From NCBI RefSeq assembly GCF_003590095.1, contig NC_039494.1, positions 3,038,001 to 3,102,000 of the forward strand: 64,000 nucleotides of DNA, read 5' to 3'. This stretch comes from Trichoplusia ni (Eukaryota > Arthropoda > Insecta > Lepidoptera > Noctuidae). The position numbers were made by a program, and so were the translations under genes. This document shows, piece after piece, positions 51,659 through 64,000 of the stretch. The notes beneath the pieces are model-generated. The model saw only the letters and a list, made by a program, of their open reading frames with translations, did not search any database and was not told the origin of the DNA. Each line of letters begins with the position of its first letter. Positions within the stretch are counted from its first letter, which is position 1.

Positions 51659-54600
51659 CTGTAAACACGAAATATCCTTTTAATTTTAGTCTTCCTGTAC
51701 AAAGAAGTTGAGAATTTAGTTCTCGACATTTAAATAAATGATTCTTGTATAGATAGATGCTGCACGCTGCAAATATTGTGTACGATGTGTTCGGAGTTCG
51801 ATTGTAAAGCGCTAAATACTTCTAAAAGCGGTGAGATGTTGCTTACACAGTACGTAATTATGACCGATTGTTGTATTTTTAGTACTAGTTCGTGAAACTG
51901 ACAAAGATTTAGGCAATTATTAACTGCATCGCTCAAATATGAATTGAACAAAAGACAGTGAGAGTATTCTTCTGCATTATCCGTAAGCTTTTGCATCACG
52001 TTGACATTGTGAATTCGTTCGTGAATAACACCTTGTTGCACGGTAATAAAGTTGATATTCCGTACAATAGTAAAGCATCTAACTTTACTTATTAAATAGG
52101 CTGCATTTCCGTTTCTAAGCTTAATTTTTTTTTTGTAATCACTTAACGATTATTCATGTGTGTGTGTGAATTAAATTTTTTGAAGTGTTCTATTGGTTTC
52201 TAGAAAACAAAGCTTCCTACACATTTGTATGAAACACATCCTTAGGTTGTAAAACCTTTTTGAAGGTCAACTATGCATAAAAATACGACAAACACAAACA
52301 TAAAAAGCTGAGGACGATACAAAGGCAAGACACTGAAGACTTATTTATAACTTACGGGATTCCGTCCACCTGCCTTCCCTGCATTCGGCTAATAAAACAT
52401 GTTCAGTTTAGTAACAATTGTATAAATAATTATAATACATAAAAAATGGTATTTATTGAATATTGATATCGTTTAATTGAATCGTTAGATAAGAGGCATA
52501 TTAATTATTAATATTTAAAGAGTAAATAAAATAAGCGATAATTGTTAATAAGAAAAAAAAACTGTTATTGATTCAGGACTCATAGTAACTGTAACTGTAA
52601 CTGTTAGTCATAAATATTAGTTAGAGATTATAATTACAGGAAAAAGTAGTTTGAAATAATTTGTTTGGAACGCCGATTAACCGAAAGCCATATAACCTAT
52701 GCGTAATATACTTAAAATCTATCGGAAGTAAACTACTTGAGTATTGTAGAACTGTTTTTGTTAAACTTAATAAAGTTTATTTTATGTGTAACAGTTCGTT
52801 TTTCTTTACTACCAAGTACCAGTCTATGTGCTATTATCCGGTACTAGCTGATTCGGATAATCGGCGTATATTTGAAAAATAATTGTTGACAAACTGAAGC
52901 TTACTTTAGCGAAGTTCTTGCATGGTGTTGCCTTTCTGATGAAGTTGAATAAGGACTCCACGATGTTGGCGGAGGTTGGCTTGACGCACTGCTCCAATAC
53001 GCTGACCACGCATGATTGCAGGGTGCTCATCTGGTTGCACTGTTTCTCCTGAAAGTTAAAGGTTTAATTTATTATTGGGTGGTTTGTAGTGTTTAATCGA
53101 ATTATTGAATTTGGGAAGTGTTAACGTGTATACTGAATCCTTTTAAAAGAATGGATGGAGTTTGTAATAATAACAGAAATAAAAATACAACTGTCTTCTT
53201 TCTTTCGAGACCATACCATTACCAAGTAATTATCACTATATTATAAACCGTTTGTCAATATCCCACAGTTAAACTACATACATACCTTGAACTCCAGTTC
53301 CATGAATCCCTCAACAGAGCTGATGTTTTGTAGGCTGCCCTGTGTCTCGGCGTCGAAGGTGCTGTTGAAGCAGCCCTGGATGCCTTCCTGCTGATCCTGG
53401 AAACACTCCTTGCCGCCTTCCGCTATGAACACTGGAAATGATAGGGAAAACATGCGTAAATATCGTCATTACGAGAATATGGACAAGTATACGAGTATAT
53501 GTCCTGAGTGCTGCTCATATATCAATCAAACATAAATCAATAGTACATAGTCCACAAGCATGTGCGCTAACAATTCTGCAATCTCTGTTCCCTTGTTCTC
53601 ATAGCCCGTTGACGATGCACGGCAATCGAGGGATTCAGATGGCGACTCTGAATCGGAATCCCCGTGACTTGACTATCAAGTCTGTGGTCAATGCGGTCGT
53701 AACACTGTCTGTAGTTGCATTGGCTGTAGTCTAGATTCTAATAATACATGAATAGCGTTTTGTCTGCTCTTAGCGATGTTTGAATCTGATGGATTATTTT
53801 ACTTTCGGATGGATACCATATCACGTTACACTTTTTAAGGATAGTATCAAGAAATATCCAAGAAACGAACAAAAAGACATTAGTCAACATCCACAAACTT
53901 GATCTGCTATTATAACCCTAACCTCAAAATTTTCTTTGTGGAAGTATTTAGTTAAAAATGGAAATTACTCTCGCAGTAAGGAAGGTAATCTTTGAGTGTC
54001 GCGGAGGGTTTCACAATCATACAAATCACGTGCACAAAGACACCCAAACTTACAAGCGATCCTGTCGCCGTCCTTGTAACAGATGAAGTCAGCGAGCTGT
54101 TCGGTGACGTTGTATAGAGTCTTGAAGTTCTTTTGCTCGTCAGTCGAGAAGCAAGGCTTCACTGTCTCCGTCATGTTGCGGAAACAACCCTTGAACTGTG
54201 GTGATTTGTTGCAGTATCTGGAAATGAAAGTTTACATTGTCATTTTAGGTGGAAATCGCTCGCTGGTCGGACGAAGAAGTGTCTGAGATCAACAATAAGG
54301 ATAATAAGAACATTTTTTTTATATGTTAAGTTTAGTGGTGTAATCGCAGTGAAAAGGTACGATAGGGTTGTCGTATCCATGTGGATAAAACTCCTATCAA
54401 ATGTAAGAATAAAATAAATATATTTTCGTAACTTGACAATAGATAATTGAATAAAAAGGAAAATCAAGCACTAAATAATTACTAAAAATACTGCTAAACG
54501 GAAGGAAAAGATTCGCGCTACGTAAACAACTGTCTGGTAATTACCCCTGCGATCAAATCTCAGCGGATTAATTACTTAATTAGTAAAACAAGATGACCGT

Positions 54601-55203
54601 GGTAATCGCTTTTTAAATGACGTGTTTGCAACGTAAGTCCGAAGACAATGTTTCAAATGTGTATCATGTATGTAGATACAAGTGTACAAATTAAAGGAAG
54701 TCATAATTATAAATAGAACTGAAACGATAGGTAGTCGTAGTATTGTATGTTTATTGTTTACCTATACTTTTACAAATAATAAATTTTTCTTCCTTTTTGA
54801 TATGCTTAAGGCAAAATACAAATGATAGTTAATACATAAAACGGTTTAAATGGTAGGTTTATTTTAATGCACAGATTCATACAGTTGCAGTTTGTAGTGC
54901 ACAGATTCGTACATACTAGTCGCTGTAAAACACGTCAGTTAAATGTTGGTAACATGTTTAAATAATTTGAACATGTTGCTAGCTCTTTTGTTTTTGAAAA
55001 AAACATTTTGGAATAAAAGTAAATAAGTTCCTCTTTTCGTTCGACTGGCTAGACTATCAAGAATTTCAAAAATAATTAAACATAACATACTTCTTGAACA
55101 CTTCGTCGACTTGTCCGTTAGGTTTTGCTTCTTCGATTTCGTTCTGCAGAACTTCCATGTTCACCAGGGAGTTGAAGCAGTTCATCAGTTCGACGACTGA
55201 AGT
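51566..55203 (-). CDS. DUF1397/P27K paralog with predicted GPI-anchor tail (5' incomplete)
   Basis: Minus-strand exons, 5' to 3': 55203-55091, 54217-54054, 53431-53286, 53048-52905, 52388-52356 and 51658-51566 (stop TAA). All junctions are GT-AG and in phase, giving 230 visible residues. The first two visible exons are 113 and 164 nt, the same lengths as exons 3 and 4 of gene 1, and all eleven cysteines of that region are conserved. There are about five N-glycosylation sequons (for example NKS, NMT, NVT, NST, NIS). After the family domain ends (RKATPCKNFAK), a 33-nt exon adds PNAGKAGGRNP. The last exon then adds an acidic stretch, a small-residue cluster (ATGAANG) and a hydrophobic C-terminus (TITSATLITAFLAAILA). 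That order (linker, small residues, hydrophobic end with no charged tail) is what GPI signals look like, so the protein may be membrane-anchored. The signal peptide and first exons were not found and may lie beyond 64 kb. Confidence 0.85.
53985..54050 (-). mobile_element. SINE-derived fragment abutting a splice donor
   Basis: The segment ggtttcacaatcatacaaat to aagacacccaaac matches fragments at 26064-26100 and 49300-49330. It ends within a few bases of the donor of the 164-nt exon of the DUF1397 paralog. Confidence 0.5.
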
Positions 55204-55297
55204 CTGAAATAAGACAATATATTATGGTTAATTTTACTGCAAAAATATCAAGAAATACAGTGAAATAAGAAAAGAATAAGAGGAGCTCGTAGCTAAG

Positions 55298-55612
55298 CTA
55301 TAACCGCATAAGTGATTCAATCACAGGTTAGCTATGCTTGACGCGGTTGGTCCATAGATGGGTGGCCATCTTTGTCATAGCGAGTTCCTCCGTGTTTCGG
55401 AAGGCACGTTAAATTGTGGGTCCCGGCTGTTATTGCTACATCTTTGACAGTCGTTACAGGTAGTCAGAAGCTTGAAAAAGTCTGTCAGCCAGTCTAACCA
55501 AGGGTTGTCGTCTTGTGGCAGTCGCTCCTAGTAAAACACTGGTAATCAGCTGAAACCGGGTGGACTGGTAGCCGACCCCAACATAGGTGGGAAAAGGCTA
55601 GGCCGATGACAG
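55298..55612. repeat. Dispersed lepidopteran repeat
   Basis: It contains phrases such as gtttcggaaggcacgttaaa, gggtcccggctgttattgct and aacataggtgggaaaaggct that I recognise from an abundant lepidopteran interspersed repeat, probably the 3' part of a non-LTR element. No ORF is intact. It lies just upstream of the first visible exon of the minus-strand DUF1397 gene. Confidence 0.5.
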
Positions 55613-56044
55613 TGTTTAGAGTGCCGGTAGTAACTATATCTCATGAAACGTGAAATTTTCACAGGTGATATTATATTATTTCAGTTGATTCTATAATAAT
55701 AATTACTAAATATCGGCCATAGTGGAATATTTGTATTTTATGTATGTACTCGCGTATATATTATAATAAAACAAAACTAAAATGCTTAGTATAACTTCCA
55801 ATATTCTATTATGAACATGTAGGTTTGGTTAAATATATAAGTTATAAAAATAAAGGTTTTGGTATTGTAAAGATTTATAGCATCATGTCAATTGGCTTCT
55901 CAGATTAATGAGTCTTTTTATGCGATGCGGTATTTGCTATATGGTATAAAAATATCAATGGTAACTAAATGGAGAATGACGAAATTTTCTCTATCAAATT
56001 ATTCTTTGTTGGATTTTTACGATGTTTACCGGTTTGGTATAAGA

Positions 56045-58835
56045 ATAAAGAAATATCTGTTACCTATCGTATTTTTTTAACTATGAATTAACTGTAAAAT
56101 TAAATGTATTAGATAGTAACTTAAAAACAAACCAATTTTTAGATCTCATGTTAGAATTTAACTTTGTACAACGTATAAAAACACCAACACGAGTGACCCA
56201 AACCACCTCAACGTGTCTAGACTTAATATTTACTAATACGAACATTAGATCACATGCCATAGTCAAAGAGTTAGGGTTTTCTGATCACAGTAGTACAATT
56301 TTACACTTAGCTGTACCCCGGCAAACTAAACAGATAGTCTGGTGTGTGGAAAAGAGACTGTTCAATAGTAAAAACACAAAGCGATTCAAATCTAATTTAA
56401 AAGAAATAAAATGGCACGATATAATAAAACCCGGTAAGACCATAGATGAAAACTATGAATCATTTAATACTAAACTTACGGACATACTTAATAAATCCAT
56501 GCCAAAAACAAAATTAAAGCTAAAGACAAACTATAAAAAACATTGGCTAACTAAAGGCATCAAAATTTCCTGTAAAAATAAAAGACTAGAAAAAATACTG
56601 TCCACAAAAACAAACAACCTCTTAATTAAACAACATTATAAAATATATGCAAAAATCCTAAAACAAATTGTAAATAAAGCTAAAAAACTACATTATATAA
56701 ATAAATTAATGATATCGAATAATAAAGTGAAGACAATGTGGAAAATTATAAACGAACAAACGAATAAAAACATTAAAAAAGTAAAGAAAAACATAACACT
56801 TCACCTAAACGACAATGCTATCTCGGACCCAAAGCAAGCAGCAGACATATTTAATAACTTCTTTGCGTCTATCGGAGAAAATAATACCCAAAACCCTGCA
56901 AACAAACCTCGAACAACCCCTGTGATCCATCGCACAGAAAATACCATGTTCCTTAGTGCAGTAGGTCCCGATGAAATAAATTTAATATTAAAAAACCTTA
57001 AAAACAAAAACAGCTACGGAATAGATGAAATACCTCCAACTCTAGTCAAACAGTGTGCAGAAGAGCTTACCCTTCCATTCTACTTGCTAATCAATCAGTC
57101 ATTTGAAGAAGGAAGGTTTCCGAACTACCTAAAAAAAGCCATTATAAAGCCAATCCACAAAAAAGACTCACAAACCGACCCCTCAAACTATCGCCCTATT
57201 GCCCTCTTACCCACAGCCTCAAAAGTATTCGAGAAAGTGATGTGTAATCGCGTTTATTCTTTTTGTGAAAAATATAAAATTTTTAATGAATCCCAAAATG
57301 GTTTCCGGAAAAATCACTCTACAGTTCTAGCAGTATATAATTTTATCCAGGAAGCTATTAACATAATCGATAGGAAACAATACGCTGTTGGTATGTTGCT
57401 AGACATGACAATAGCTTACGATAAAGTACAATTCGATATTCTACTTAATAAGCTACAAGGAATAGGTATCCGCGGAAAATCTTAACAATGGTTCAAATCA
57501 TATTTGGAAAATAGAGAACACCAAGTCGAAATAGAATTTTACAACGAACATACAAAAGAAATACAACACGTTCGGTCGGATAGCAAGCAAATTAACGCCT
57601 CAATACCCCAAGGGAGTGTAATTGGATGCCTCTTATTTATTATCTATATAAATGACCTCCCTTCGATCATAAATGAGTCATGTGTTTTGTTTGCCGACGA
57701 TATCTCAGTACTAACTTCTTGTCAAGACAATACTAACCTCACTAAAAAGCTTACAAGTATACTCGACAAAATAGTAACTTGGATGATAGAACACAACCTA
57801 GAGTTAAATTTTAATAAAACTAAAATTATGTCCTTCTATCCACATCAGAAAACTCCTTTAGAAATAAAATTTAATTACAATAATGCTGAAATAGAAACTG
57901 TTAAAGAATTCAACCTACTCGGCTTATCTATAGATACAAATATAAACTGGAAATCACATATTAAAAAGATCAGGTCAAAGTTATCAAAATTCGCCTATGC
58001 CCTCCGTGAAATTAAAAAAGCAACAAATCTCTCTACTGCTCTGGTTACGTATTATGCCTATGCAAACGCATGGTTAAACTACGGCGTTATACTATGGGGT
58101 AATAGTACAGACGCATCCACACTTGTCATACTACAAAAACGACTTATTAGAATATTAGCTAACATAGAAAACACAGACAGCTGCAAACCCTTTTTTAAAG
58201 AACATAAAATTCTAACCCTTCCCTCCATATATATCTTAGAAATATGCAAATTCGTTAGACATAATCAAAAACTCTTCACTACACGCGAACACATACAAAC
58301 TAACTATACACTGCGACACAAAAACAGGCTAAACCTACCAGGGTCTAAGCTGACAATACACTCTACAAGTACTTTAGTAATGTCAGTCAAAATATACAAT
58401 AAATTACCAGATAAAATTAAAAATGAACAAAAATGTAACATATTTATAAACAATTTAAAACAATTCCTCATCCAAAAATGTTATTATAGTATAAAAGAAT
58501 ATTTAAGTGATAAAGTAAATAATTAAAACAGAAATAAATAAATAGTGTTAATTTATATAGAATAATAATAAAATATATTTATAATTTAAATTCATAGAAA
58601 TGTAGATATGAATACCAAAACCAAATGTAGATAAGAATTGTAGAAATACTTTACCTATATTATTATTAATTTGTAAAACTGAAAATGTTATTAATAGCCC
58701 TCCTCCAAATTCTTATTTTTGTTATGCCCGACAGGGCACAATGCTCCAAAACTAATGTATCTTGTGTACCTACCACCTAAGTTCACATTGTGGAATGCAA
58801 TAAATGTATTGAGTATTGAGTATTGAGTAACAACT
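56045..58835 (+). mobile_element. 5'-truncated CR1/Jockey-group non-LTR retrotransposon
   Basis: The element begins inside the endonuclease domain, carries a nearly complete reverse transcriptase and ends with AATAAA-containing 3' sequence and three GTATTGA repeats (58806-58830). Such short 3' tandem repeats, rather than poly(A), are typical of CR1-like elements. The left end is approximate. It lies antisense to the DUF1397 paralog, upstream of its visible exons, and so probably in a 5' intron. Confidence 0.85.
56148..58526 (+). pseudogene. Reverse transcriptase ORF of LINE, one in-frame stop
   Basis: The frame is continuous from before 56148 to 58526 except for a TAA at 57483-57485; 56148-57482 and 57504-58526 share one frame. 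In order: the endonuclease C-terminal part (PTRVTQTTSTCLDLIFTN, then SDHSS), and RT motifs SNYRPIALLPTASKVFEKV, GFRKNHST, PQGSVIGCLLFIIYINDLP and the catalytic FADD (about 57690). The thumb follows (LGLSIDTNINWKSHI), then a C-terminal region of the CR1/Daphne-like type. The missing N-terminus and the stop make this copy non-autonomous. Little other decay is visible, so insertion is fairly recent. Confidence 0.85.
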
Positions 58836-59614
58836 CCTTATAAGAAACACTGGGTACCTAATTGAAATCTAAATCTAACCTACGTCAAATCTTTATTTAT
58901 TCAATATTTCTAATATTCCTTTGTCCTTTATAGAAATAGCATACGTAAACCGGTACCAACAAAAAATATAAAATTCTCGTACGTCGTGACGCGCATGATT
59001 TTTTTATTAGAACTTTTTGTATGAGCAAAGGTTATTGTACAAATTTATAAAATTATAAATACGAGAATTGTGGAAACATTTATCTTTAGAGTATTGTCAG
59101 GGTTAAAGAACTATCAATTTGCAGTGTTTATGTGAAATATATCGTATAGCAAAACAAAGGCGTATCACTGTCGGCTCGGCGAATAATATTATGACTACTT
59201 TATTAGTTGATAAAACAATATTGCCATAACTAGGACTTACATTTTATGGACATTTGTACTTTATGGTACATACATTACAAGTGCACGACAATAATACAAA
59301 ACTGTTTTAAGAATAATTTTACATGTTCCTGAGTGTCTCTTGTTTTCCAAACGTTCTGTTTAATCATGCTAGGTACGTTCTTCATTCCGCAATCTCTCGT
59401 TGTAATCACAATGAACCTTTGCCGTAATGTAAACAAACCTTTTTAGCTTATTAACATTTTCAATAATCGTGCCCTGCGGCCAATATACCCTGATCATCAC
59501 CCAAATAATAGTAATAAAAAACCATGCCGTATTTCAAAGTCAAGTATAGAATAGGAGAAGAAATTGGGACAACAAGGGTGTTTTTAATATCGTGCGGTTT
59601 GCATCACGCCTAAC

Positions 59615-59665
59615 ACATTAGACGGGGTACGCAGGCCCGCCTAATGTACGTACCCCGTCTAATGT
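59615..59665. repeat. 51-bp inverted repeat (17-bp perfect arms)
   Basis: ACATTAGACGGGGTACG (59615-59631) is exactly inverted at 59649-59665 around a GC-rich 17-base loop that itself contains cctaatgt. It could be the core of a very small MITE or a foldback remnant. Confidence 0.8.
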
Positions 59666-62600
59666 CCTTTTCCAATAAATATAGTAAGATGTTAAAGAGC
59701 ACCACTGCGGCAAAATAGAAAAAATAAAACGCACGTGTTTTCCGTCGACAAAAAAAAAACAAAGTATAGGAAGGAAGCATCTGCCTCATAACTACTCACA
59801 AAGTTGTTGGTCCTTCAAAATGGATGTCCCGTCAAGAATAATAAGAGCATTGTCTCCATTTTTGTATGAGGAAATACCCTGCTTTGTTCCTGTTCGGAAT
59901 ACCTATACCATCATTTGTTATTGGCATCGGGTCAACGTATATCGTTCATATCTATATATATTGGCCGTCGATCAATATCCACATAATTATATTCTTACTT
60001 GAATTGTATTAAGAGTTCGAAGTGTCAAAGTTCACTCTGCCATCTCATATCTAATCAGAGTCGGATGTAACTGTGAATAACTATTACTTATTTGTTTATA
60101 CAGGATGGGAACATTCTGGGACATCTAGGTTTATTAATCATGAGTCATTTAAGGGTTAGATTATGTCATGGTACGACTGTTTAACATCGAAAATTCGGTG
60201 AAATTCGAAAAAAAAATAATGATTCGTCATATTGGGATACATAAAATCACTTGATTAATATCGAAAGCCTTCGTTCACCGTTTCGACTACCAATCCGTGT
60301 ATCAATGGGCATAGTACATGTACGGGCTAATGTGGAGAAATAATAATCGCATTTTTATATTTTATTATGGCTATAATTGATAGTATTCGGGGCCGACCAC
60401 GTCTAAAATACTGTTTTAATGTTGCAAATGTGAAAGAGAGGTCACTCTACATCGTATGTCACGCTGTCTTGCTCCATCAACTGCAACAGTGCAGCTTCAA
60501 GATGGCGGTAGATTTGTATTCCGTATGTGTTGTATATTTGAATAGATTCAAGTTTTTATTGTATAAGTAAAGTTTTAAATTTGTGTTATGCTGACAAACT
60601 GCCTTAACCTTCATTTTCGCAATAAAATAACGCGTAAAAATTCATACGGTGTGACAGATATAGTCATGAAGGAAAACAATTGTATTAGGTTTCAATATTG
60701 AACATGCGTTTTAATGGTACAAACATGAATCTCAAATAACATGATATGATTTCGTGTAAACATCTAAAAAGTGAACCGTATTATAGTTTAGTTGTTTAAT
60801 AACGGAATTGGAGCTATGAAGTTCTAGCAGAGGTGTAAGTCAGTATAGTGTTTATTTATTGTTGGTTACATGAGGGAACCTGCATCGCAATCGCCGTGCC
60901 TACGTCACCCGCGTTTTAGTGCATGCACAGTCTTTTGCAGTTCATGCAAGGAGTCCGAATAGCCTAGTAAAAGTAATATCATAACTATTACTTTCTATAA
61001 TAAGACCCTTCTCATTATTCTAAATGAAAACGACTTGGTCTGACTTTGTAACGCCCTACAAAACGTATAAAACTTCAGTTCAATGATTAAATAAATACAA
61101 CATTTATTTTAACAGTAAATAAACAACATAAGTATAAACTGTTATCTAAATAATGTAAACACAGACAAACAAACACGCCCACAAACTTACATAGTAATGC
61201 AAGCTTGTTTGCATTGTTATTGACCGATATCTCTTAATACTGAAGAAATATTAACGTAATTTGGCGCTCTGTAAAGTCCCTGACCTCTTTAACTACAAAC
61301 ATATTATACTGGTACAAAGTCCGTATATTATAATTATAACAACGATAGTCAACGAAGCTAGTCTTAATATACTCGATGTAAAAGCTCCGCCTTACAATAA
61401 ATATATTGCCGAAATAGGTCACTTTAATAATATTGGATGTATCGAATAACCACCAATATTGTCCAATTCTCGTAAGTGGTTGACGAAGCGAACAAGTACC
61501 GTTTACCCCGTTTACGACGTAGTTCTTAGGAGCTCAAACTTAGGTATTTGGGGAACATAATATTCGATTGAATTAGTCAACGTTTCTATGAAGCTATGTT
61601 CTTACTATGATTATTTAGTTCACTAATATGGTCTTGCTAAAGAATCTATACATGACATAAGTATTTACTGTGAATTGAAATGGAGCGATGTCGCAGACCT
61701 GAGAAATAATAAACAATAAGATGGCACAAAGTCCCCAGTAATGCTATCCTATTAATAAATATTTGAGCTGTTTATTGCTAAGAAATCCTATTTCGCTTAT
61801 ATGGGCAGGCAGTTTAAACCACTGTAAAGAGTCTGATAATGTATTTATCACAATCGATGTTATCAAGTACTTGTCAGAGTTGCATTTCAGTAGCAATGTA
61901 AATATATATACAAACAAAAAATTTAATCTGTAATCACCAAACCAGATTGAGATAGAGCGGTGATCAACGTTAAATCATTACCTATGTGGGAAAAGTATTT
62001 TGCTGGTATTATTAATAATATTATTTTATTATAATCGTGCTGTTAATTATCTTTTCGTAAACAACTGCATCCTGTATATCGATGATGGTTAATAAAATAG
62101 GCGCCTCGTGATCAGAAGCATAGGGTCAAATGTCAGACGGGCGTGCGTTGCTAGTACACCTAGCTATGCAGTAGTTGAGAACAGTTGACGTATCGCTAAT
62201 TCATTACGGAAACTTACAATAATATGAACGTAGTAAGTTTTCACATTTTTGCTAGCTTATTAAAGAATATTAACGTGATTGTGACGCAGTTTGGAGGAGA
62301 CCTATCTCCAGCTGTTGCTAGGGGTATTAAGGTGAATTGAAGATTGATTTTAAGTGTCGCCTACCCAAGCCGCCTCGATATTTTACTTAAAAAAACCTAT
62401 CTCGAATCCTAAGTTTTTTTCCATGATATCCAGCAACCACGATGGATTAATTAAGAACAAGGAATGAGTGTATTCATCATAAAATCTAGACGGTAAATAC
62501 TGCAAGACATGCAGCTGCATAAACACGAGTCTTGTATATCTATCCGGTGGAATGGAAGCGTGAAAGGTGTCTCTTAGTCCTAATACTTTGATGTCTAGCG

Positions 62601-63007
62601 ACTATTATCGAATGACTACGTATTGATTTGCAACTGACAATCGTCTGGAAATTGTGTTACCCTCTTACCAATCAAAACCATGATTGCTGTAAAAATAATA
62701 ATTACATAACGTGTCATTAAAATGTTCACTGTTAAATTGGCATGCACAAATTTATCCTGTCTGCAAAATATATACGGCTTAATTATTATTAAGCTAAGAG
62801 AAACAGAGTCATGTTAGAGTTTTTTATTTAGGCGTCTCTGAGAACTCCGTAAGCTAAAGAAGAACAAATCGGTGACAACTTTAACACTCAAAATTTGTCA
62901 CCCATCAACTAGTTAATAGCCGTGATAACTTGAATAAACCTTGATCTCTATTTTTAATTGTTGTTATAGCGGAATCAGAAATACATCATCTGCAGAAATT
63001 CAGGACA

Positions 63008-63070
63008 TGACAGACAGACAGCGGAACCTTAGTAATAGCTTTCCGTTTTCACCCTTTGGCTACGGAATCC
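63008..63070 (+). repeat. Dispersed repeat fragment (GACAGACAG type)
   Basis: This is the second copy of the family at 19310-19390, in the same orientation, with ttccgttttcaccctttggc and tacggaatcc. Confidence 0.6.
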
Positions 63071-64000
63071 TAATTATATATGAAGTACTGAACAACAGTA
63101 CCCTACAATATCTTTCATGCTAAGTTTGTTTGTGAAAACCCAATGAGTCATGTCTTTGTTCCCCCAACAAAGACACCTAAGTTGGTCACTCGTCCACAGT
63201 ATTCGCACATAGTACAGTCCATAGAACAAAAATACCGATGAATGGTATGACTAAGTGAATATATCACTATGAGACATGTATTAAAACAATAAAATACTGT
63301 ACGATAATCATTATCAAAATATTGACGCTACCATTTATAAACTTATTTTTATATTTAACGTGCTTGTTAGATCCTTAGTTTTTTACTACTTTTCTTATTT
63401 ATATTTGTGATAACCTGTTATTGGCTCCATGTTCTATATTACCAATGTGATCTATTCGTTATACCTGTTGGTTCTCATTAAATAAATAATGTGTCATCAT
63501 ATCATATGTACTTTTTTATATCATCACCACAGGTTATAAATAAAGAAGACGAAAAAGGTTATAAAAGAAAAAAATAAAAAAAAATAAGTTAGAATGAACG
63601 TGGCATCGTAGGAACACTTTGTCGAATGCAGAAATAAGAAAAAGACATGGTGGTAGCGAGAAACACTACTAAACGCCGTGAAGCTTACCTACAGTTTATA
63701 AAACTGCAATAAAAAAATATAGGAGTTGGGATCTCAGTAGAAACAAACACCTTTAGCTAATAAAGGTTCTGATGAAAGAATAGGAAAATATCCATACCAT
63801 CAATAACGATCCAATGTTATAAAGACTGTTTGCTTAGTAATTAATCATTGTTATTACCTTAATGATCGATAATGGAGAGGTAGTCATTGATACTCAGCAG
63901 AAAGTGTTACAGACTTCAATTTACTTGATTCTTTGTTTAGCAATTAGCATTTAGTACCTTATTTTAAGCATTAGACGGTTTTATGCAGTATCTGATATAG

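Larger units (their letters stand above)
58836..64000. other. Gene-poor AT-rich interval
   Basis: No exon can be supported. I looked on the minus strand for the missing first two exons of the DUF1397 paralog and did not find them. Contents noted are a 17-bp stem inverted repeat at 59615-59665 and a lepidopteran repeat fragment at 63008-63070 (gacagacagacagcggaacc...). Confidence 0.5.

Noticed and set aside
51730..52152. Long cysteine-containing open frame on the minus strand inside the last intron of the P27K paralog
   Set aside because: Possible acceptors are in the wrong phase to follow the upstream exon (phase 0), no similarity to DUF1397 is visible, and composition is intronic.
1..64000. 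CRISPR arrays, operons, rRNA or prokaryotic/viral gene clusters
   Set aside because: Nothing of the kind is present; the window is animal nuclear DNA with introns and lepidopteran repeats.

Overview
The window is AT-rich, intron-containing animal nuclear DNA, almost certainly from a moth or butterfly. The evidence is two spliced genes of the 27 kDa haemolymph-protein (DUF1397/P27K) family, which is typical of Lepidoptera, together with tRNA-derived SINEs and other dispersed repeats of lepidopteran type. Most reading frames here are chance ORFs in non-coding DNA. The supported genes were rebuilt by joining exons at splice sites with consistent phase.

Layout: 1-6.3 kb is intergenic with repeat debris. 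6.34-18.58 kb is a tandem duplication of a ~4.7 kb segment (units A and B). Each unit carries a GC-rich promoter-like block ending in a strong splice donor. A SINE interrupts unit A only, and a 2.63 kb non-autonomous LTR retroelement on the minus strand interrupts unit B only. The last ~1.47 kb of the two units is identical as far as I could compare. 18.6-27.4 kb is repeat-bearing intergenic DNA. 27.5-35.0 kb is a FAM13-like gene on the plus strand, with eight coding exons (~510 aa) and probably a non-coding first exon. 36.1-36.5 kb holds a possible last coding exon of an unrecognised minus-strand gene. 37-42 kb is repeat-rich.

42.1-48.4 kb is DUF1397 gene 1 on the plus strand: a TATA/Inr promoter and six exons encoding a 227-aa secreted 12-cysteine protein, with one GC-AG intron. 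51.57-55.20 kb is a tail-to-tail paralog on the minus strand (exons 3-8; the 5' exons were not found and may lie beyond 64 kb). It keeps every cysteine in the visible part but adds a Gly/Pro-rich micro-exon linker and a last exon that reads like a GPI-anchor signal. A secreted/membrane-tethered paralog pair is the most biologically interesting feature of the window.

56.0-58.8 kb is a 5'-truncated CR1/Jockey-group LINE with one in-frame stop, probably inside a large 5' intron of gene 2. 58.8-64 kb shows no gene I can support.
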